DNA of 64,000 bases from Lysobacterales bacterium (lineage in GTDB: Bacteria > Pseudomonadota > Gammaproteobacteria > Xanthomonadales > Xanthomonadaceae), in contig JAGRJY010000026.1 in the NCBI GenBank assembly GCA_020442465.1, forward strand, positions 18,621-82,620, in the 5' to 3' direction. The position numbers and the translations under genes are program-made. Every line of letters begins with the position of its first letter. Position 1 is the first letter of the stretch. Under the pieces are notes generated by a model. It did no database searches, had not been told where the DNA came from, and worked only from the letters and a program-made list of their open reading frames with translations. This document shows positions 51,107 to 60,062 of the stretch, piece by piece.

Positions 51107-51913
51107 ATGCGCCTGAACATCCGCCACCACACGGCCTACCGTTACGAGATTCCGGCCACCCGCATCGTGCAGGCGATGCGGGTGTGGCCGCGCAGCAATG
51201 CGATGCAGACCGTCGAACGCTGGGCGGTTCGGGTCGGCGGCAAGCTGCTCAAGCCGCGCTGCGAAGACGGCTTCGGCAATGCCGAGGCCACGTTCTCCGC
51301 GGAGGGGCCGGTCGAATCGCTCGAAGTGGAAGTCGCCGGCACGGTGCGCACCCACGACACCGCCGGCGTGCTCGGCACCACCGACGAGTGGCTGCCGCCC
51401 GACTATTTCCTGGTGCCTTCTCCGCTTACCGTGGTCGATGCCGGGCTGCGCGAATTCGCCGCCGACCAACCGGCCGGCGAAACGCTGCCACGGCTGCATG
51501 CGCTGATGCTGCGGATTCGCGAGCGGGTCGAGTTCCGCACCGATGAAACCCATGCCGAAACCCGCGCCCACGAGGCCTTCGCGCAGGGATCCGGCGTGTG
51601 CCAGGACCACGCCCACATCATGATCGCGGCGTGTCGCGCGCTCGGCCTGCCGGCGCGCTACGTCGCCGGCTACCTGTGGGTGCACGACGACGACCTGTCG
51701 CCAGCCAGCCATGCCTGGTGCGAGGTGTTCGTCGCTGACCTGGGCTGGGTCGGCTTCGATGTCGCCAACCGGATCTCGCCGAACGAGCACTACGTGCGCG
51801 TGGCGGTCGGCCGCGACGCCCGCGACGCCGCACCGATTCGCGGCATCCGCCAGGGCGGCGCGGTGGAATCGCTGGACGTGACCGTGCAGGTGCAGGTGGC
51901 GCAGCAGCAGTAG
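51107..51913 (+). CDS. Transglutaminase-like cysteine protease/amidase
   Basis: The 268-residue protein has an N-terminal bacterial transglutaminase-like domain (RLNIRHHTAYRYEIPATRIVQAMRVWP) and a core with the papain-like triad. The triad is Cys165 in GVCQDHAH, His202 in SHAWCEVF and Asp218 in VGFDVAN. It should cleave or transfer amides, and in this neighbourhood it likely acts on the product of the ATP-grasp ligase. The C-terminal 20 residues (VESLDVTVQVQVAQQQ) are a usual end. The ATG lies seven bases after the alpha-E stop. A repeat tract follows. Confidence 0.92.
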   Translation: MRLNIRHHTAYRYEIPATRIVQAMRVWPRSNAMQTVERWAVRVGGKLLKPRCEDGFGNAEATFSAEGPVESLEVEVAGTVRTHDTAGVLGTTDEWLPPDYFLVPSPLTVVDAGLREFAADQPAGETLPRLHALMLRIRERVEFRTDETHAETRAHEAFAQGSGVCQDHAHIMIAACRALGLPARYVAGYLWVHDDDLSPASHAWCEVFVADLGWVGFDVANRISPNEHYVRVAVGRDARDAAPIRGIRQGGAVESLDVTVQVQVAQQQ

Positions 51914-52660
51914 TGGTGCGCAACACGGGGCATCCTGCCGCCGGTTGCGCGAACACAGCCGCAGCCGAGCTGCGCCACGTTTTCCGCTTTGCGCTTCGCG
52001 CTCGCGCCGGTACATCCATGTACCGGGTCCGCTTCGTCGAAAGGTGCAGGCTGTTGGGCGTCGCGGGGTCGCATCCGGGGGCGGCTCTTCTCCCCTCTCC
52101 CTCGGGAGAGGTGTCGGGGGAGAGGGTCGGGTTTTGCCCTCCGTTTGGACAGTTGAGCGCTTCGTCGACGCGCAGTCCGACACCCGGCCCTCTACCGCCG
52201 CTGCCGCGGCACCTTCTCCCACAGGGAGAAGGCAAGCAGGTGCTGCGGTGGTGCGGGTGCTCTCGCTCCCCTTTCCCCGCGGGCGAGGGGACGGGGAGCG
52301 GGTCGGATGTTGCCTTTCGTTTGGACAGGTGAGCGCTTCGTCGGTGCGCAGTTCGACACCCGGCCCTCTTCCGCCGCTGCCGCGGCACCTTCTCCCACGG
52401 GGAGAAGGGAAGCAGACGATGTCGCGATGCTGGTTCCCACAGGAAGAAGAAAAGCAGACGTCGCCGCTTTCACTCCCCTCTCCCCCCGGGAGAGGGGTCG
52501 GGGGAGCGGGTCGGGTCTTGCACCCATGCATGGGCTTGCCGCCTCGAATCCACCCGCGCACGCGGCGACCTGCTCGCGTCGTCGCGCCACCTGCTGCTAC
52601 GCTCTGCGGCGCTCTCTCACAGCGGTGCACCCCGATGATCCTTCCTGGCGCGAGCCTGTC
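51914..52660. repeat. Non-coding tract of tandem GC-rich repeats upstream of Anbu
   Basis: The 747-base gap contains two alternating repeat modules. Module one (52090-52137, 52266-52312, 52473-52520) begins CTCCCCT and holds a C-rich/G-rich inverted pair. Module two (about 52138-52241 and 52313-52416) runs from CCGTTTGGACAG through CCTTCTCCCACRGGGAGAAGG; a third, decayed end (CCCACAGGAAGAAG) is near 52437. Copies one and two are offset by exactly 176 bases. Open frames across it read Pro/Arg/Gly-rich peptides and are not genes. The Anbu promoter must lie in or after it. Confidence 0.85.
52007..52026. repeat. Perfect short palindrome at the left edge of the repeat tract
   Basis: CCGGTACAT (52007-52015) and ATGTACCGG (52018-52026) are perfect inverted repeats separated by CC. 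Dispersed sequences of this TACATCCATGTA kind are common between genes of GC-rich gammaproteobacteria, so this is probably another element of the repeat island and not an operator. Confidence 0.7.
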
Positions 52661-53401
52661 ATGACCTACTGCGTTGGTCTGTTCCTGCAGGAGGGTCTCG
52701 TGCTGCTTTCCGACACCCGCACCAACGCGGGGGTCGACAACATTTCCTGCTTTTCCAAGCAGCATCTGTTCCATCGCGAGGGCGAGCGCGCGATCGTCGC
52801 GATGACAGCAGGCAATCTCGCCGTCTCGCAGGCGGTGATCAACCTGATCCAGGACGGCCTGAAGCACCCGGAGACCGGCAAGGAGGAGACCATCTTCACG
52901 GTGCCGTCGATGTTCGCCGCCGCCTCGCTGGTCGGCGAGGCCGTGCGTCAGGCCTACCGTGTCCACGGCCGGGCGATGAAGGAGCAGGGCATCAACTTCG
53001 ATGTGTCGATCCTGCTCGGGGGTCAGCTCGCCGATCGCACGATGCGTCTGTTCGAGGTCTATGCCGCCGGCAACTTCATCGCCGCCACCGAAGACACGCC
53101 GTATCTGCAGATTGGCGAGCACAAGTACGGCAAGCCCATCCTCGATCGCGCGGTCAGCGTCGACACGTCGCTGTCGGAGGGGGTCACGCTCGCGCTGCTG
53201 TCGATGGATTCCACGCTGCGGTCGAACCTGAGCGTGGGCATGCCGCTCGATCTCACCGTGTACCGGCGCGACAGCCTGCACCTGAACGACCACTGGCGCT
53301 TCGAGGAAGGCAACGGCTACTTCCAGACCATTCGCGAGCGCTGGTCCGAAGCGCTGCGCGGTGCGCTGCGCGAGATGCCGGCGCCGCCGTTCTTTTCCTG
53401 A
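52661..53401 (+). CDS. Anbu-type proteasome homologue (Ntn-hydrolase)
   Basis: The 246-residue protein is a beta-subunit-like Ntn-hydrolase of the Anbu family. It starts [24 protein letters not shown], so removal of Met1 exposes the predicted nucleophile Thr2. Later segments ([28 protein letters not shown], TYxxGNFI-like [20 protein letters not shown]) match the family. Anbu is thought to form an open ring or spiral; its substrate is unknown. It is the usual partner of the ATP-grasp, alpha-E and transglutaminase genes, here separated from them by the repeat tract. It coexists with HslV in this window. Confidence 0.92.
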   Translation: MTYCVGLFLQEGLVLLSDTRTNAGVDNISCFSKQHLFHREGERAIVAMTAGNLAVSQAVINLIQDGLKHPETGKEETIFTVPSMFAAASLVGEAVRQAYRVHGRAMKEQGINFDVSILLGGQLADRTMRLFEVYAAGNFIAATEDTPYLQIGEHKYGKPILDRAVSVDTSLSEGVTLALLSMDSTLRSNLSVGMPLDLTVYRRDSLHLNDHWRFEEGNGYFQTIRERWSEALRGALREMPAPPFFS

Positions 53402-53432
53402 TGATTCGCTGCATCGAAATCAAGTCCGCTCC

Positions 53433-54908
53433 ATGATCACAGCAGAACGTTTCGCCGAGCTTGCCGCCGCCGGCTTCAACCGGATACCGGTCGTGCGCGA
53501 GGTGCTCTCCGACCTCGATACGCCGCTCTCGGTCTATCTCAAGTTCGCCGACGCGCCGAACGCCTATCTGCTCGAATCGGTCGAGGGCGGCGAGAACTGG
53601 GGACGCCACTCGATCATCGGCCTGCCCTGCCGCACCAGCTACGCGTTTCGCGGACACGAGCTCGAGATGTCGGTGCACGGCGAAGTGGTGGAGCGCCGCC
53701 ACGTCGACGATCCGCTCGGTGAAGTCGAACGCCTGCGCGCGAGCTTCCGGGTGCCCCAGGTCGACGGCCTTCCCGCGTTCACGGGAGGACTGGTGGGCTG
53801 GTTCGGCTTCGAGTGCATCGGCTACGTCGAAGAGCGGCTGCAGGGGGGCGACAAGCCCGATCACCTGGGCACGCCCGACATCCAGCTGCTGCTGAGCGAA
53901 GAAGTGGCGGTGTTCGACAATCTCAAGGGCCGCCTGTACCTGATCGTGCATGCCGACCCGGCCGAACCGCAGGCCTTTGCCCGCGCCCAGCGTCGCCTCG
54001 ACGCGCTGACCCACCGTCTGCGCCACGCCGGTGCAAGCTACCCCGATGTGCTCGATCCGTCCCTGCTGAACGAGGAAGACTTCGTTTCCGGCTTCACGCG
54101 CGAGGGGTTCATGGCTGCGGTCGAGCGCAGCAAGGAGTACATCCGCGCCGGCGATGTGTTCCAGGTCGTGCTCAGCCAGCGCATGTCGGTGCCGTTCCGT
54201 GCCCGTCCGGTCGATGTCTATCGCGCGCTGCGCGCGCTGAATCCGTCGCCCTACATGTACTTCCTCGACCTGGGCCGCACCCAGGTGGTCGGCTCGTCGC
54301 CCGAGATCCTGGTGCGCCTGCAGCACGGCGTGGTCACGGTGCGGCCGATCGCCGGCACCCGGCCGCGTGGCGCCACGCACGAAGAAGATCTCGCGCTCGA
54401 AGCCGAACTGCTGGCCGATCCGAAGGAGCGCGCCGAGCACCTGATGCTGATCGACCTTGGCCGCAACGATGTCGGCCGCGTCGCCGAGGCCGGTTCGGTG
54501 GAAGTCGGTGAACAGTTCGTCATCGAGCGCTACAGCCACGTCATGCACATCGTCAGCGAAGTCACCGGCAAGCTGCTGCCCGGACTGTCCTACGCGGACG
54601 TGCTGCGCGCCACCTTCCCGGCCGGCACCGTCAGCGGCGCGCCGAAGATTCGTGCGCTCGAGGTCATCCGCGAGCTGGAGCCGGTGAAGCGCAATGTCTA
54701 CGCCGGCGCCATCGGCTACATCGGCTGGCACGGCGACGCCGACACCGCGATCGCGATCCGCACCGCGGTGATCCAGGACGGTCGCCTGCACGTCCAGGCC
54801 GGTGCAGGCATCGTCTACGACTCCGACCCGCAGAAGGAGTGGGACGAGACCATGAACAAGGGACGCGCGCTGTTCCGCGCCGTGGCGCAGGCGGCCGGGG
54901 GACTGTGA
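53433..54908 (+). CDS. trpE: Anthranilate synthase component I
   Basis: The enzyme converts chorismate to anthranilate, the first step of tryptophan synthesis (cytosol, with TrpG). The 491-residue length is standard. The N-terminal tryptophan-feedback region contains LLES ([20 protein letters not shown]). The catalytic part has [60 protein letters not shown] and [14 protein letters not shown]. trpG is not in the window directly downstream. The ATG at 53433 is 31 bases after the Anbu stop. Confidence 0.96.
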   Translation: MITAERFAELAAAGFNRIPVVREVLSDLDTPLSVYLKFADAPNAYLLESVEGGENWGRHSIIGLPCRTSYAFRGHELEMSVHGEVVERRHVDDPLGEVERLRASFRVPQVDGLPAFTGGLVGWFGFECIGYVEERLQGGDKPDHLGTPDIQLLLSEEVAVFDNLKGRLYLIVHADPAEPQAFARAQRRLDALTHRLRHAGASYPDVLDPSLLNEEDFVSGFTREGFMAAVERSKEYIRAGDVFQVVLSQRMSVPFRARPVDVYRALRALNPSPYMYFLDLGRTQVVGSSPEILVRLQHGVVTVRPIAGTRPRGATHEEDLALEAELLADPKERAEHLMLIDLGRNDVGRVAEAGSVEVGEQFVIERYSHVMHIVSEVTGKLLPGLSYADVLRATFPAGTVSGAPKIRALEVIRELEPVKRNVYAGAIGYIGWHGDADTAIAIRTAVIQDGRLHVQAGAGIVYDSDPQKEWDETMNKGRALFRAVAQAAGGL

Positions 54909-54948
54909 TTCGGCCGTGGCTGCAGCGCGTGGTCGCGCGCCAGCATCG

Positions 54949-55857
54949 ATGATTCCGCTCGCCGACCGCTTTCGCGGCGCACTGCTGGGGCTGGCCTGTG
55001 GCGATGCGGTCGGCACCACCGTCGAGTTCAAACCGCGCGGCAGCTTTCCACCGGTCGAAGGCGTGACCGGCGGTGGGCCCTTTTCACTCCGGGCCGGCCA
55101 GTGGACTGACGACACGTCCATGGCGCTGTGTCTGGCAGAGAGCCTGCTGGCGAAGCGGGGATTCGATGCTGCCGATCAGATGGCGCGCTACCTGAACTGG
55201 TGGCGATGGGGATACCTGAGTTCAACCGGCGAGTGCTTCGACATCGGAAACACGGTGCGCGGTGCGCTGGAGCGGTTCGAGATGACCGGTCAGCCATACT
55301 CGGGTTCGGATCATCCGCGCACCGCGGGCAACGGCTCGCTGATGCGCCTGGCACCCGTGGTGATGCACTACTACCCGAATCGGGGTTTGGTCGATCGATT
55401 CTCGGTCGAGAGCTCGCGTACGACGCACGGCGCCCAGGATGCGGTGGAGAGCTGTCGCGTGATGGCTGAAGTCCTGTGTCGGTGCCTGGATGGGCTGGAG
55501 AAGGCTGAAATCGTGGCGCCAGTCGATCTGCAGCTGCATTCCTCCGCCGTGCGAGCGGTGGCGACTGGCAGCTATCGGATCAAGCGAGCGGATGAAGTCC
55601 GCGGCAGCGGCTACGCAGTGGCTGCCCTCGAAGCCGCCCTCTGGTGTTTCGATCGCACAGCAGATTTCGAGGCCTGCATCCTCGCGGCGGCCAATCTGGG
55701 CGAGGACGCGGACACCACGGCTGCAATCGCGGGGCAGATTGCCGGGGCGTTCTACGGTGCCGCCGGCATTCCGCCGGCGTGGCTCGACCTGCTGCATGAG
55801 CGCGCGATGATCGAAAGCCTGGCCGACCGACTTTTGGCCGCGCGTCCAACGGACTGA
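54949..55857 (+). CDS. ADP-ribosylglycohydrolase family protein
   Basis: The 302-residue all-alpha protein hydrolyses ADP-ribose bonds with two Mg2+ ions. All metal-binding motifs are present: the opening RFRGALLGLACGDAVGTTVEF, WTDDTSMAL (residues about 46-54), NGSLMRLAP (middle) and NLGEDADTTAAIAGQIAGAFYG (near the C-terminus). The substrate could be ADP-ribosyl-Arg (DraG/ARH1-like), other ADP-ribose links, or ADP-ribosylated nucleic acid. Base composition in its first half is somewhat less GC-rich than trpE, and the downstream trp gene is not here, which may indicate insertion at this spot. Confidence 0.92.
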   Translation: MIPLADRFRGALLGLACGDAVGTTVEFKPRGSFPPVEGVTGGGPFSLRAGQWTDDTSMALCLAESLLAKRGFDAADQMARYLNWWRWGYLSSTGECFDIGNTVRGALERFEMTGQPYSGSDHPRTAGNGSLMRLAPVVMHYYPNRGLVDRFSVESSRTTHGAQDAVESCRVMAEVLCRCLDGLEKAEIVAPVDLQLHSSAVRAVATGSYRIKRADEVRGSGYAVAALEAALWCFDRTADFEACILAAANLGEDADTTAAIAGQIAGAFYGAAGIPPAWLDLLHERAMIESLADRLLAARPTD

Positions 55858-55879
55858 GGACGCCGGTCGAATTCGCCCA

Positions 55880-56167
55880 TCAGCGACGCGTCAGTGTGCG
55901 CTTCCGCTCCGCCGTGTAGTGCCACCACGGATGCGGTGGGGCGCCTTCCATGAAGCGCACGGCGGCGATGTAGGTGTCGCAGACACAGGGATCCTGCGGC
56001 GCACCGGCGCGGGCGCTGCTGAGCTTGTACAGCTCATAGGGATCACGACCGATCAGCTGTCGCGGCTCATGGATGCCAATGCCGCGCATGTCGGCGGCGA
56101 CGGCCGGGCCGACGTTGGGGATCTGCTCCAGATGTTTCGCTTCGAGGTGCGTGCGCGCCTTGCTCAT
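55880..56167 (-). CDS. Cdd1-like helix-hairpin-helix protein
   Basis: The 95-residue protein contains LEQIPNVGPAVAADMRGIGIHEPRQLIGRDPYELY, a helix-hairpin-helix typical of the 'pathogenicity locus' Cdd1 (mitomycin-resistance-like) family. CDTYIAAVRFMEG and the C-terminal PWWHYTAERK follow. A DNA- or nucleotide-binding role is likely. The ATG at 56167 was preferred to 56173 because GAGGA is spaced six bases before it. It lies between pyrC and the ADP-ribosylglycohydrolase. Confidence 0.85.
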   Translation of the reverse strand: MSKARTHLEAKHLEQIPNVGPAVAADMRGIGIHEPRQLIGRDPYELYKLSSARAGAPQDPCVCDTYIAAVRFMEGAPPHPWWHYTAERKRTLTRR

Positions 56168-56212
56168 GATCATTCCTCGCGGCTGGGTCTGTCTGTCGGG
56201 TCGCGCGCCGAC

Positions 56213-57268
56213 TCAGGACGACGTGGTGTCGGCGACTTGCCGCCAGGCGAGCGACTCGCCTGCCGCCAGTGGAACAAGCTGTTGACCCTCCGCGTATGGC
56301 AGCGAGCCAGGAATCGCATGCGTCTCGCGGCGCAGGGTGAGGGTGCCGGTGTTGCGCGGCAGGCGGTAGAAGTCGGCGCCGAAGAAGCTGGCGAAGCCTT
56401 CCAGCTTGTCGAGCGCATCGGCACGTTCGAACGCGGTGGCGTACAGCTCCATAGCATGCAATGCGGTGTAGCAGCCGGCGCAGCCGCAGTCGGCCTCCTT
56501 GGTGTGGCGCGCATGTGGCGCCGAGTCGGTGCCGAGGAAGTAGCGCGGATTGCCCGAGGTCGCTGCTGCAATCAAGGCTTCGCGATGGATCTCGCGCTTC
56601 AGCACCGGCAGGCAATACCAGTGCGGGCGGATGCCGCCGGTGAACAGCGCATTGCGGTTGTAGAGCAGGTGGTGGGCAGTGATCGTCGCGCCGACGTCGC
56701 CTTCGGCATCGCGGACGTAGTGGGCGGCGTCACGCGTGGTGATGTGCTCGAAGATCACGCGCAGGGCGGGAAAATCGCGGCGCAAGGGAATCATCACGCG
56801 ATCGATGAAGGCCTTCTCGCGATCGAACACATCGATCGATGGATCGGTCTCCTCGCCATGCACGCACAGCGGCATGCCGACATCCTGCATGGCCTCCAGC
56901 GCGCCATGGCAGCGCGCGAGGTCGGTGACGCCGGCATCCGAGTTCGTCGTCGCCCCGGCGGGGTAGAGTTTCACCGCGTGCACGAAGCCGCTGTCTTGCG
57001 CGCGGCGGATCTCGTCGGCCGCGGTGTTGTCGGTGAGGTAGAGCGTCATCAGCGGCTCGAACCCGGATCCTGGCGGCCGCGCATCGAGAATGCGCTGGCG
57101 ATAGGCCGCGGCCAGGTCGGTGGTCGTCACCGGCGGGCGCAGGTTCGGCATGATGATCGCGCGGGCGAACTGGCGCGCCGTGTCCGGCAGCACAGCACGC
57201 AGGGCATCGCCGTCGCGCAGGTGCAGGTGCCAGTCGTCGGGGCGGGTGAGGGTCAGCGTGTCGGTCAT
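56213..57268 (-). CDS. pyrC: Dihydroorotase
   Basis: The enzyme cyclises N-carbamoyl-aspartate to dihydroorotate in pyrimidine synthesis. The 351-residue length is normal for the PyrC (class II) type. Zinc ligands and other motifs seen: DWHLHLRDG (HxH), the carboxylated-Lys region FVHAVKLYPAGATTNS, VHGEETD, FEHITTRDAA, TAHHLLYNRN and LGTDSAPHARHTKE. The Met start at 57268 gives the classical MTDTLTLTRPDDWHLHLRDG-like opening. It is divergent from the dihaem cytochrome. Confidence 0.96.
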   Translation of the reverse strand: MTDTLTLTRPDDWHLHLRDGDALRAVLPDTARQFARAIIMPNLRPPVTTTDLAAAYRQRILDARPPGSGFEPLMTLYLTDNTAADEIRRAQDSGFVHAVKLYPAGATTNSDAGVTDLARCHGALEAMQDVGMPLCVHGEETDPSIDVFDREKAFIDRVMIPLRRDFPALRVIFEHITTRDAAHYVRDAEGDVGATITAHHLLYNRNALFTGGIRPHWYCLPVLKREIHREALIAAATSGNPRYFLGTDSAPHARHTKEADCGCAGCYTALHAMELYATAFERADALDKLEGFASFFGADFYRLPRNTGTLTLRRETHAIPGSLPYAEGQQLVPLAAGESLAWRQVADTTSS

Positions 57269-57426
57269 CCCGGCATTCCTGATTCGATCGGCACAGGGTA
57301 GCGTCCCGGCCGCCCGCTGTCCGCGTTGCGGGGCATCGTGCGACTTGCCCGGCGGGCCCGGGCAGGGTATACCGTCGGCGGCTCGTTCGAGTCATTGGTT
57401 AAGTTGTCGATCCGATAGGGGAAGTC

Positions 57427-58905
57427 ATGATCCACCGTGTGTGCGCGGCGATCGCGCTGATGATCGTGTATGCGGCTGCCGCCCGTCCGGCTGGCGCCGA
57501 GGAAGCAAGCGATGCCACCAACGGCGCCAAGGACGCCGCGTCGGCGCTGCAGGCGATGGAGATCGGCATTCCGCGCGATGGCCCGGCGATACGGGCGCCC
57601 CGGCTGACCCAGGCCGACATCCTCAGCGGCGCCTTTTCGCTCAAGGATCTGCGCCGTCGCGGGCTGGAAATGTTCACCACGTCGTTCAACAGGTACGACG
57701 GCTATGGCGACGGCACGGTCGGGCCCGATCCGGCGGAATTCGGCCAGCGGCCCACCGTCAACGGCACTTGGCTGCGGCTGAACGGGCTCGACAGCCAGAC
57801 CTGCCAGGAATGCCACGCCTTCGTCAGCCTGGCGACGGTGCCGCCGACCCTGGGTATCGCCGGCGTCGCCGGCATCGCCAACACGGCCATGCCGTTCGTG
57901 ACCCGCATCGACGTCGCCGATGAAGACGGCAGCCTGCGCGCTGAGGTCAATGGCCGCCTGATCAATCCGCCGTTTCTGTACGGCGCCGGCGGCGTCGAGC
58001 AGCTGGGCAAGGAGATGACCCGCGATCTGCAGGCGCTCAAGGCCCAGGCACAGTCGCAGCCCGGCACGCCGGTGCAGCTGGTCAGCAAGAGCGTTCAGTT
58101 CGGCAGCCTGAGCTACAGCGCGGCCGGCGGATTCGATACTTCCCTGGTGCAGGGCGTCGACGCCGACCTGGTCGTTCGTCCGTTCGGCCGCAAGGGCGAG
58201 TTCGCCACGGTGCGTGCGTTCGACGTCGGTGCGCTGCAGTTCCACATGGGCATGCAGGCGCAGGAGATGGTCGGTGTCGGCGTCGACGACGACGAGGACG
58301 GCGTGGTCGACGAGGTGCTGGTGGGTGAGCTGTCGGCCATGCACATCTTCGGCACCACGCTGGAACGACCGGTTCAGGTGATGGCCAACCATGCGACGGT
58401 GCGCGCCGGACGCCAGGTGTTCGACGCGACCGGATGCGGCGGCTGCCATGTTCCCGAGCTGTACACCGAGAGCCGGATGCTGCCCATCGCGTTCCCGGAA
58501 GTGGAGACGGACCCGGACGCGAACGTGTTCTACACGATCGATCTCGCCGCCAGGGCGCCCGGCTTCGCGCGCCGTGGCGCCGGCGTGTCGGTGCCGCTGC
58601 ACTCGGACCTCAAACGCCACGACATGGGGCCGGACCTGGCCGAGACCACCGGTTCGGGTCTGGATCCGTTCTTCATCACGCCGCGCCTGTGGGGCATTGC
58701 CGACACCGCGCCCTACCTGCACGACGGTCGTGCGCTGACCTTGCGTGAAGCGATCGAAGCGCACGGTGGTGAGGGGCTCGAAGCGGCAGAACGATTCATC
58801 CTGTTGAGCGACACGCAGCAGAACCAGCTGCTGGTCTACCTCGACTCGCTGCGCACGCCAGATCGCCCGGCCAAGGGCATCGACACGCCGCAGCGGCGCT
58901 ACTGA
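57427..58905 (+). CDS. Exported dihaem cytochrome c (di-haem oxidoreductase family)
   Basis: The 492-residue protein has a signal peptide (about residues 1-24) and two CxxCH sites: Cys126-Gln-Glu-Cys-His130 and Cys337-Gly-Gly-Cys-His341. The C-terminal part (PLHSDLKRHDMGPDLAET, LWGIADTAPYLHDGRALTLREAIEAHGGE) matches the di-haem oxidoreductase/MauG-like thiol oxidoreductase group. It should act in the periplasm as a peroxidase or oxidoreductase. A short acidic insert (DDDEDGVVDE) is present around residue 285. No partner gene is adjacent. Confidence 0.87.
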   Translation: MIHRVCAAIALMIVYAAAARPAGAEEASDATNGAKDAASALQAMEIGIPRDGPAIRAPRLTQADILSGAFSLKDLRRRGLEMFTTSFNRYDGYGDGTVGPDPAEFGQRPTVNGTWLRLNGLDSQTCQECHAFVSLATVPPTLGIAGVAGIANTAMPFVTRIDVADEDGSLRAEVNGRLINPPFLYGAGGVEQLGKEMTRDLQALKAQAQSQPGTPVQLVSKSVQFGSLSYSAAGGFDTSLVQGVDADLVVRPFGRKGEFATVRAFDVGALQFHMGMQAQEMVGVGVDDDEDGVVDEVLVGELSAMHIFGTTLERPVQVMANHATVRAGRQVFDATGCGGCHVPELYTESRMLPIAFPEVETDPDANVFYTIDLAARAPGFARRGAGVSVPLHSDLKRHDMGPDLAETTGSGLDPFFITPRLWGIADTAPYLHDGRALTLREAIEAHGGEGLEAAERFILLSDTQQNQLLVYLDSLRTPDRPAKGIDTPQRRY

Positions 58906-59093
58906 TCCCGTCCCAGCGGCTGATCAAGGCTCGTCGATCCGCGAGCGCGGTGCGGACGAGGACTGGGACGCAGGCACGACGCCGCCACAGCGCGGCGTCC
59001 CGTCGCGTGCATCCCATCCTTGCAGGTGTGCGTCCGATTGCTGTGCCACCCCTCGCCGCGTAGTCTGGCTGAGGGCCCGGCCGGTTGCACGGC

Positions 59094-59900
59094 ATGAGCG
59101 CAGTTCATGGGATCGTCGGAGCATGCTTGCTGTGCGCGGCTGTGGCCGTGACGGCCGGCGAGCGCCTGCGCATCTGCGAAGAGGTGTCCGAGTGGGCGCC
59201 GTTTTCCTTCGTGGAGTCCGCGTCCCCGGGGACGGATGCAACGGCGCCGCTGGCGGGTTTCAGCCTCGATGTGCTGCGTGCCATGCAGCTGCCGTACGAG
59301 GACATCGAGGTGCAGGCCCTGCCCTGGCTGCGCTGTCTTGCCGAAGTCGAGCAAGGGACGCGCTACCAGCTCAGCCTGAGCGCGTCGATCAAGCCCGGTC
59401 GGGAAGCACGATTCCTGTTCTCGCGCCCCTACTACACCACCCGTTTGCACTACTTCTATCGCGTCGACCGCCATCCTGACCTCGCGGAGATCGAGGCGGC
59501 CGCGCAGCTCGGGCGCTGGCGCGTCTGCGGCATTCACGGACATGCCTACGCCGGGCTCGACCTCGACCGGTCGCGCATCAACCAGGGCGTGCGCACCGTC
59601 ACCGACCTCTTCCGCCTGCTGCACCTGGGCCGCTGCGACGTGGTGCTCAGTCAGATCGAGATCGTCCGCGGCCATGCCCTCACGGGTCGCGGCGTCCTGC
59701 TGGCGCCCGACGTCGCGCACGCGCTCGTGCCCGGTGTGCCGGTCGAGCGCTACCACATGCTGGTGTCGCGGCGCTGGCCGCAGGGCGAAACCTTGCGCGC
59801 GCAGATCGACACCGCTCTGGAGCGTCTGCAGCGCAGCGGGGAGCTCGCGCGCATTCGCGCACGCTGGGGTCTGGAAGACGACGCGTGGGCGGCGGAGTAA
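59094..59900 (+). CDS. Exported solute-binding-like protein (SBP_bac_3 type)
   Basis: The 268-residue protein has a signal peptide (AVHGIVGACLLCAAVAVTAG) and a two-lobed periplasmic binding protein fold of family 3. It opens LRICEEVSEWAPFSFVE, then LAGFSLDVLRAMQLPYEDIEVQALPW, an arginine-containing FSRPYYTTRLHYFYR, and a late LERLQRSGELARIRARWGL. No transport genes are adjacent, so it may be an orphan binding protein or sensor. The start is ATG 59094; a TTG at 59085 would add three residues. Confidence 0.85.
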   Translation: MSAVHGIVGACLLCAAVAVTAGERLRICEEVSEWAPFSFVESASPGTDATAPLAGFSLDVLRAMQLPYEDIEVQALPWLRCLAEVEQGTRYQLSLSASIKPGREARFLFSRPYYTTRLHYFYRVDRHPDLAEIEAAAQLGRWRVCGIHGHAYAGLDLDRSRINQGVRTVTDLFRLLHLGRCDVVLSQIEIVRGHALTGRGVLLAPDVAHALVPGVPVERYHMLVSRRWPQGETLRAQIDTALERLQRSGELARIRARWGLEDDAWAAE

Positions 59901-60010
59901 GCAGGGCCATGGGTCGCGCCGGGTCAACGAGCGGCGCGCAGGATTCGGCGGGTAAGACGGATTGTCTGCGCTTCGGGCTGAAGGTGTTCGTGCGTCCGGG
60001 CCGTGAACGA

Positions 60011-60036
60011 ACACGCCCGGGCTGGCCCGGGCGTGT
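60011..60036. terminator. Hairpin between the convergent binding-protein and S8-protease genes
   Basis: An 11-bp perfect stem (60011-60021 with 60026-60036) closes a CTGG loop in the 162-base convergent gap. It has no T-run on either strand, but the position suggests a shared, possibly Rho-assisted, terminator. Confidence 0.5.
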
Positions 60037-60062
60037 GGGTGGTGCGATGACCTTGTATCGGG

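Noticed and set aside
51618..52388. Minus-strand frames through the repeat tract with PSPxGRRCRGSGGRGPG-like text
   Set aside because: Repeated Pro/Arg/Gly peptides here mirror the DNA repeats; such ORFs are classic false predictions in intergenic repeats.
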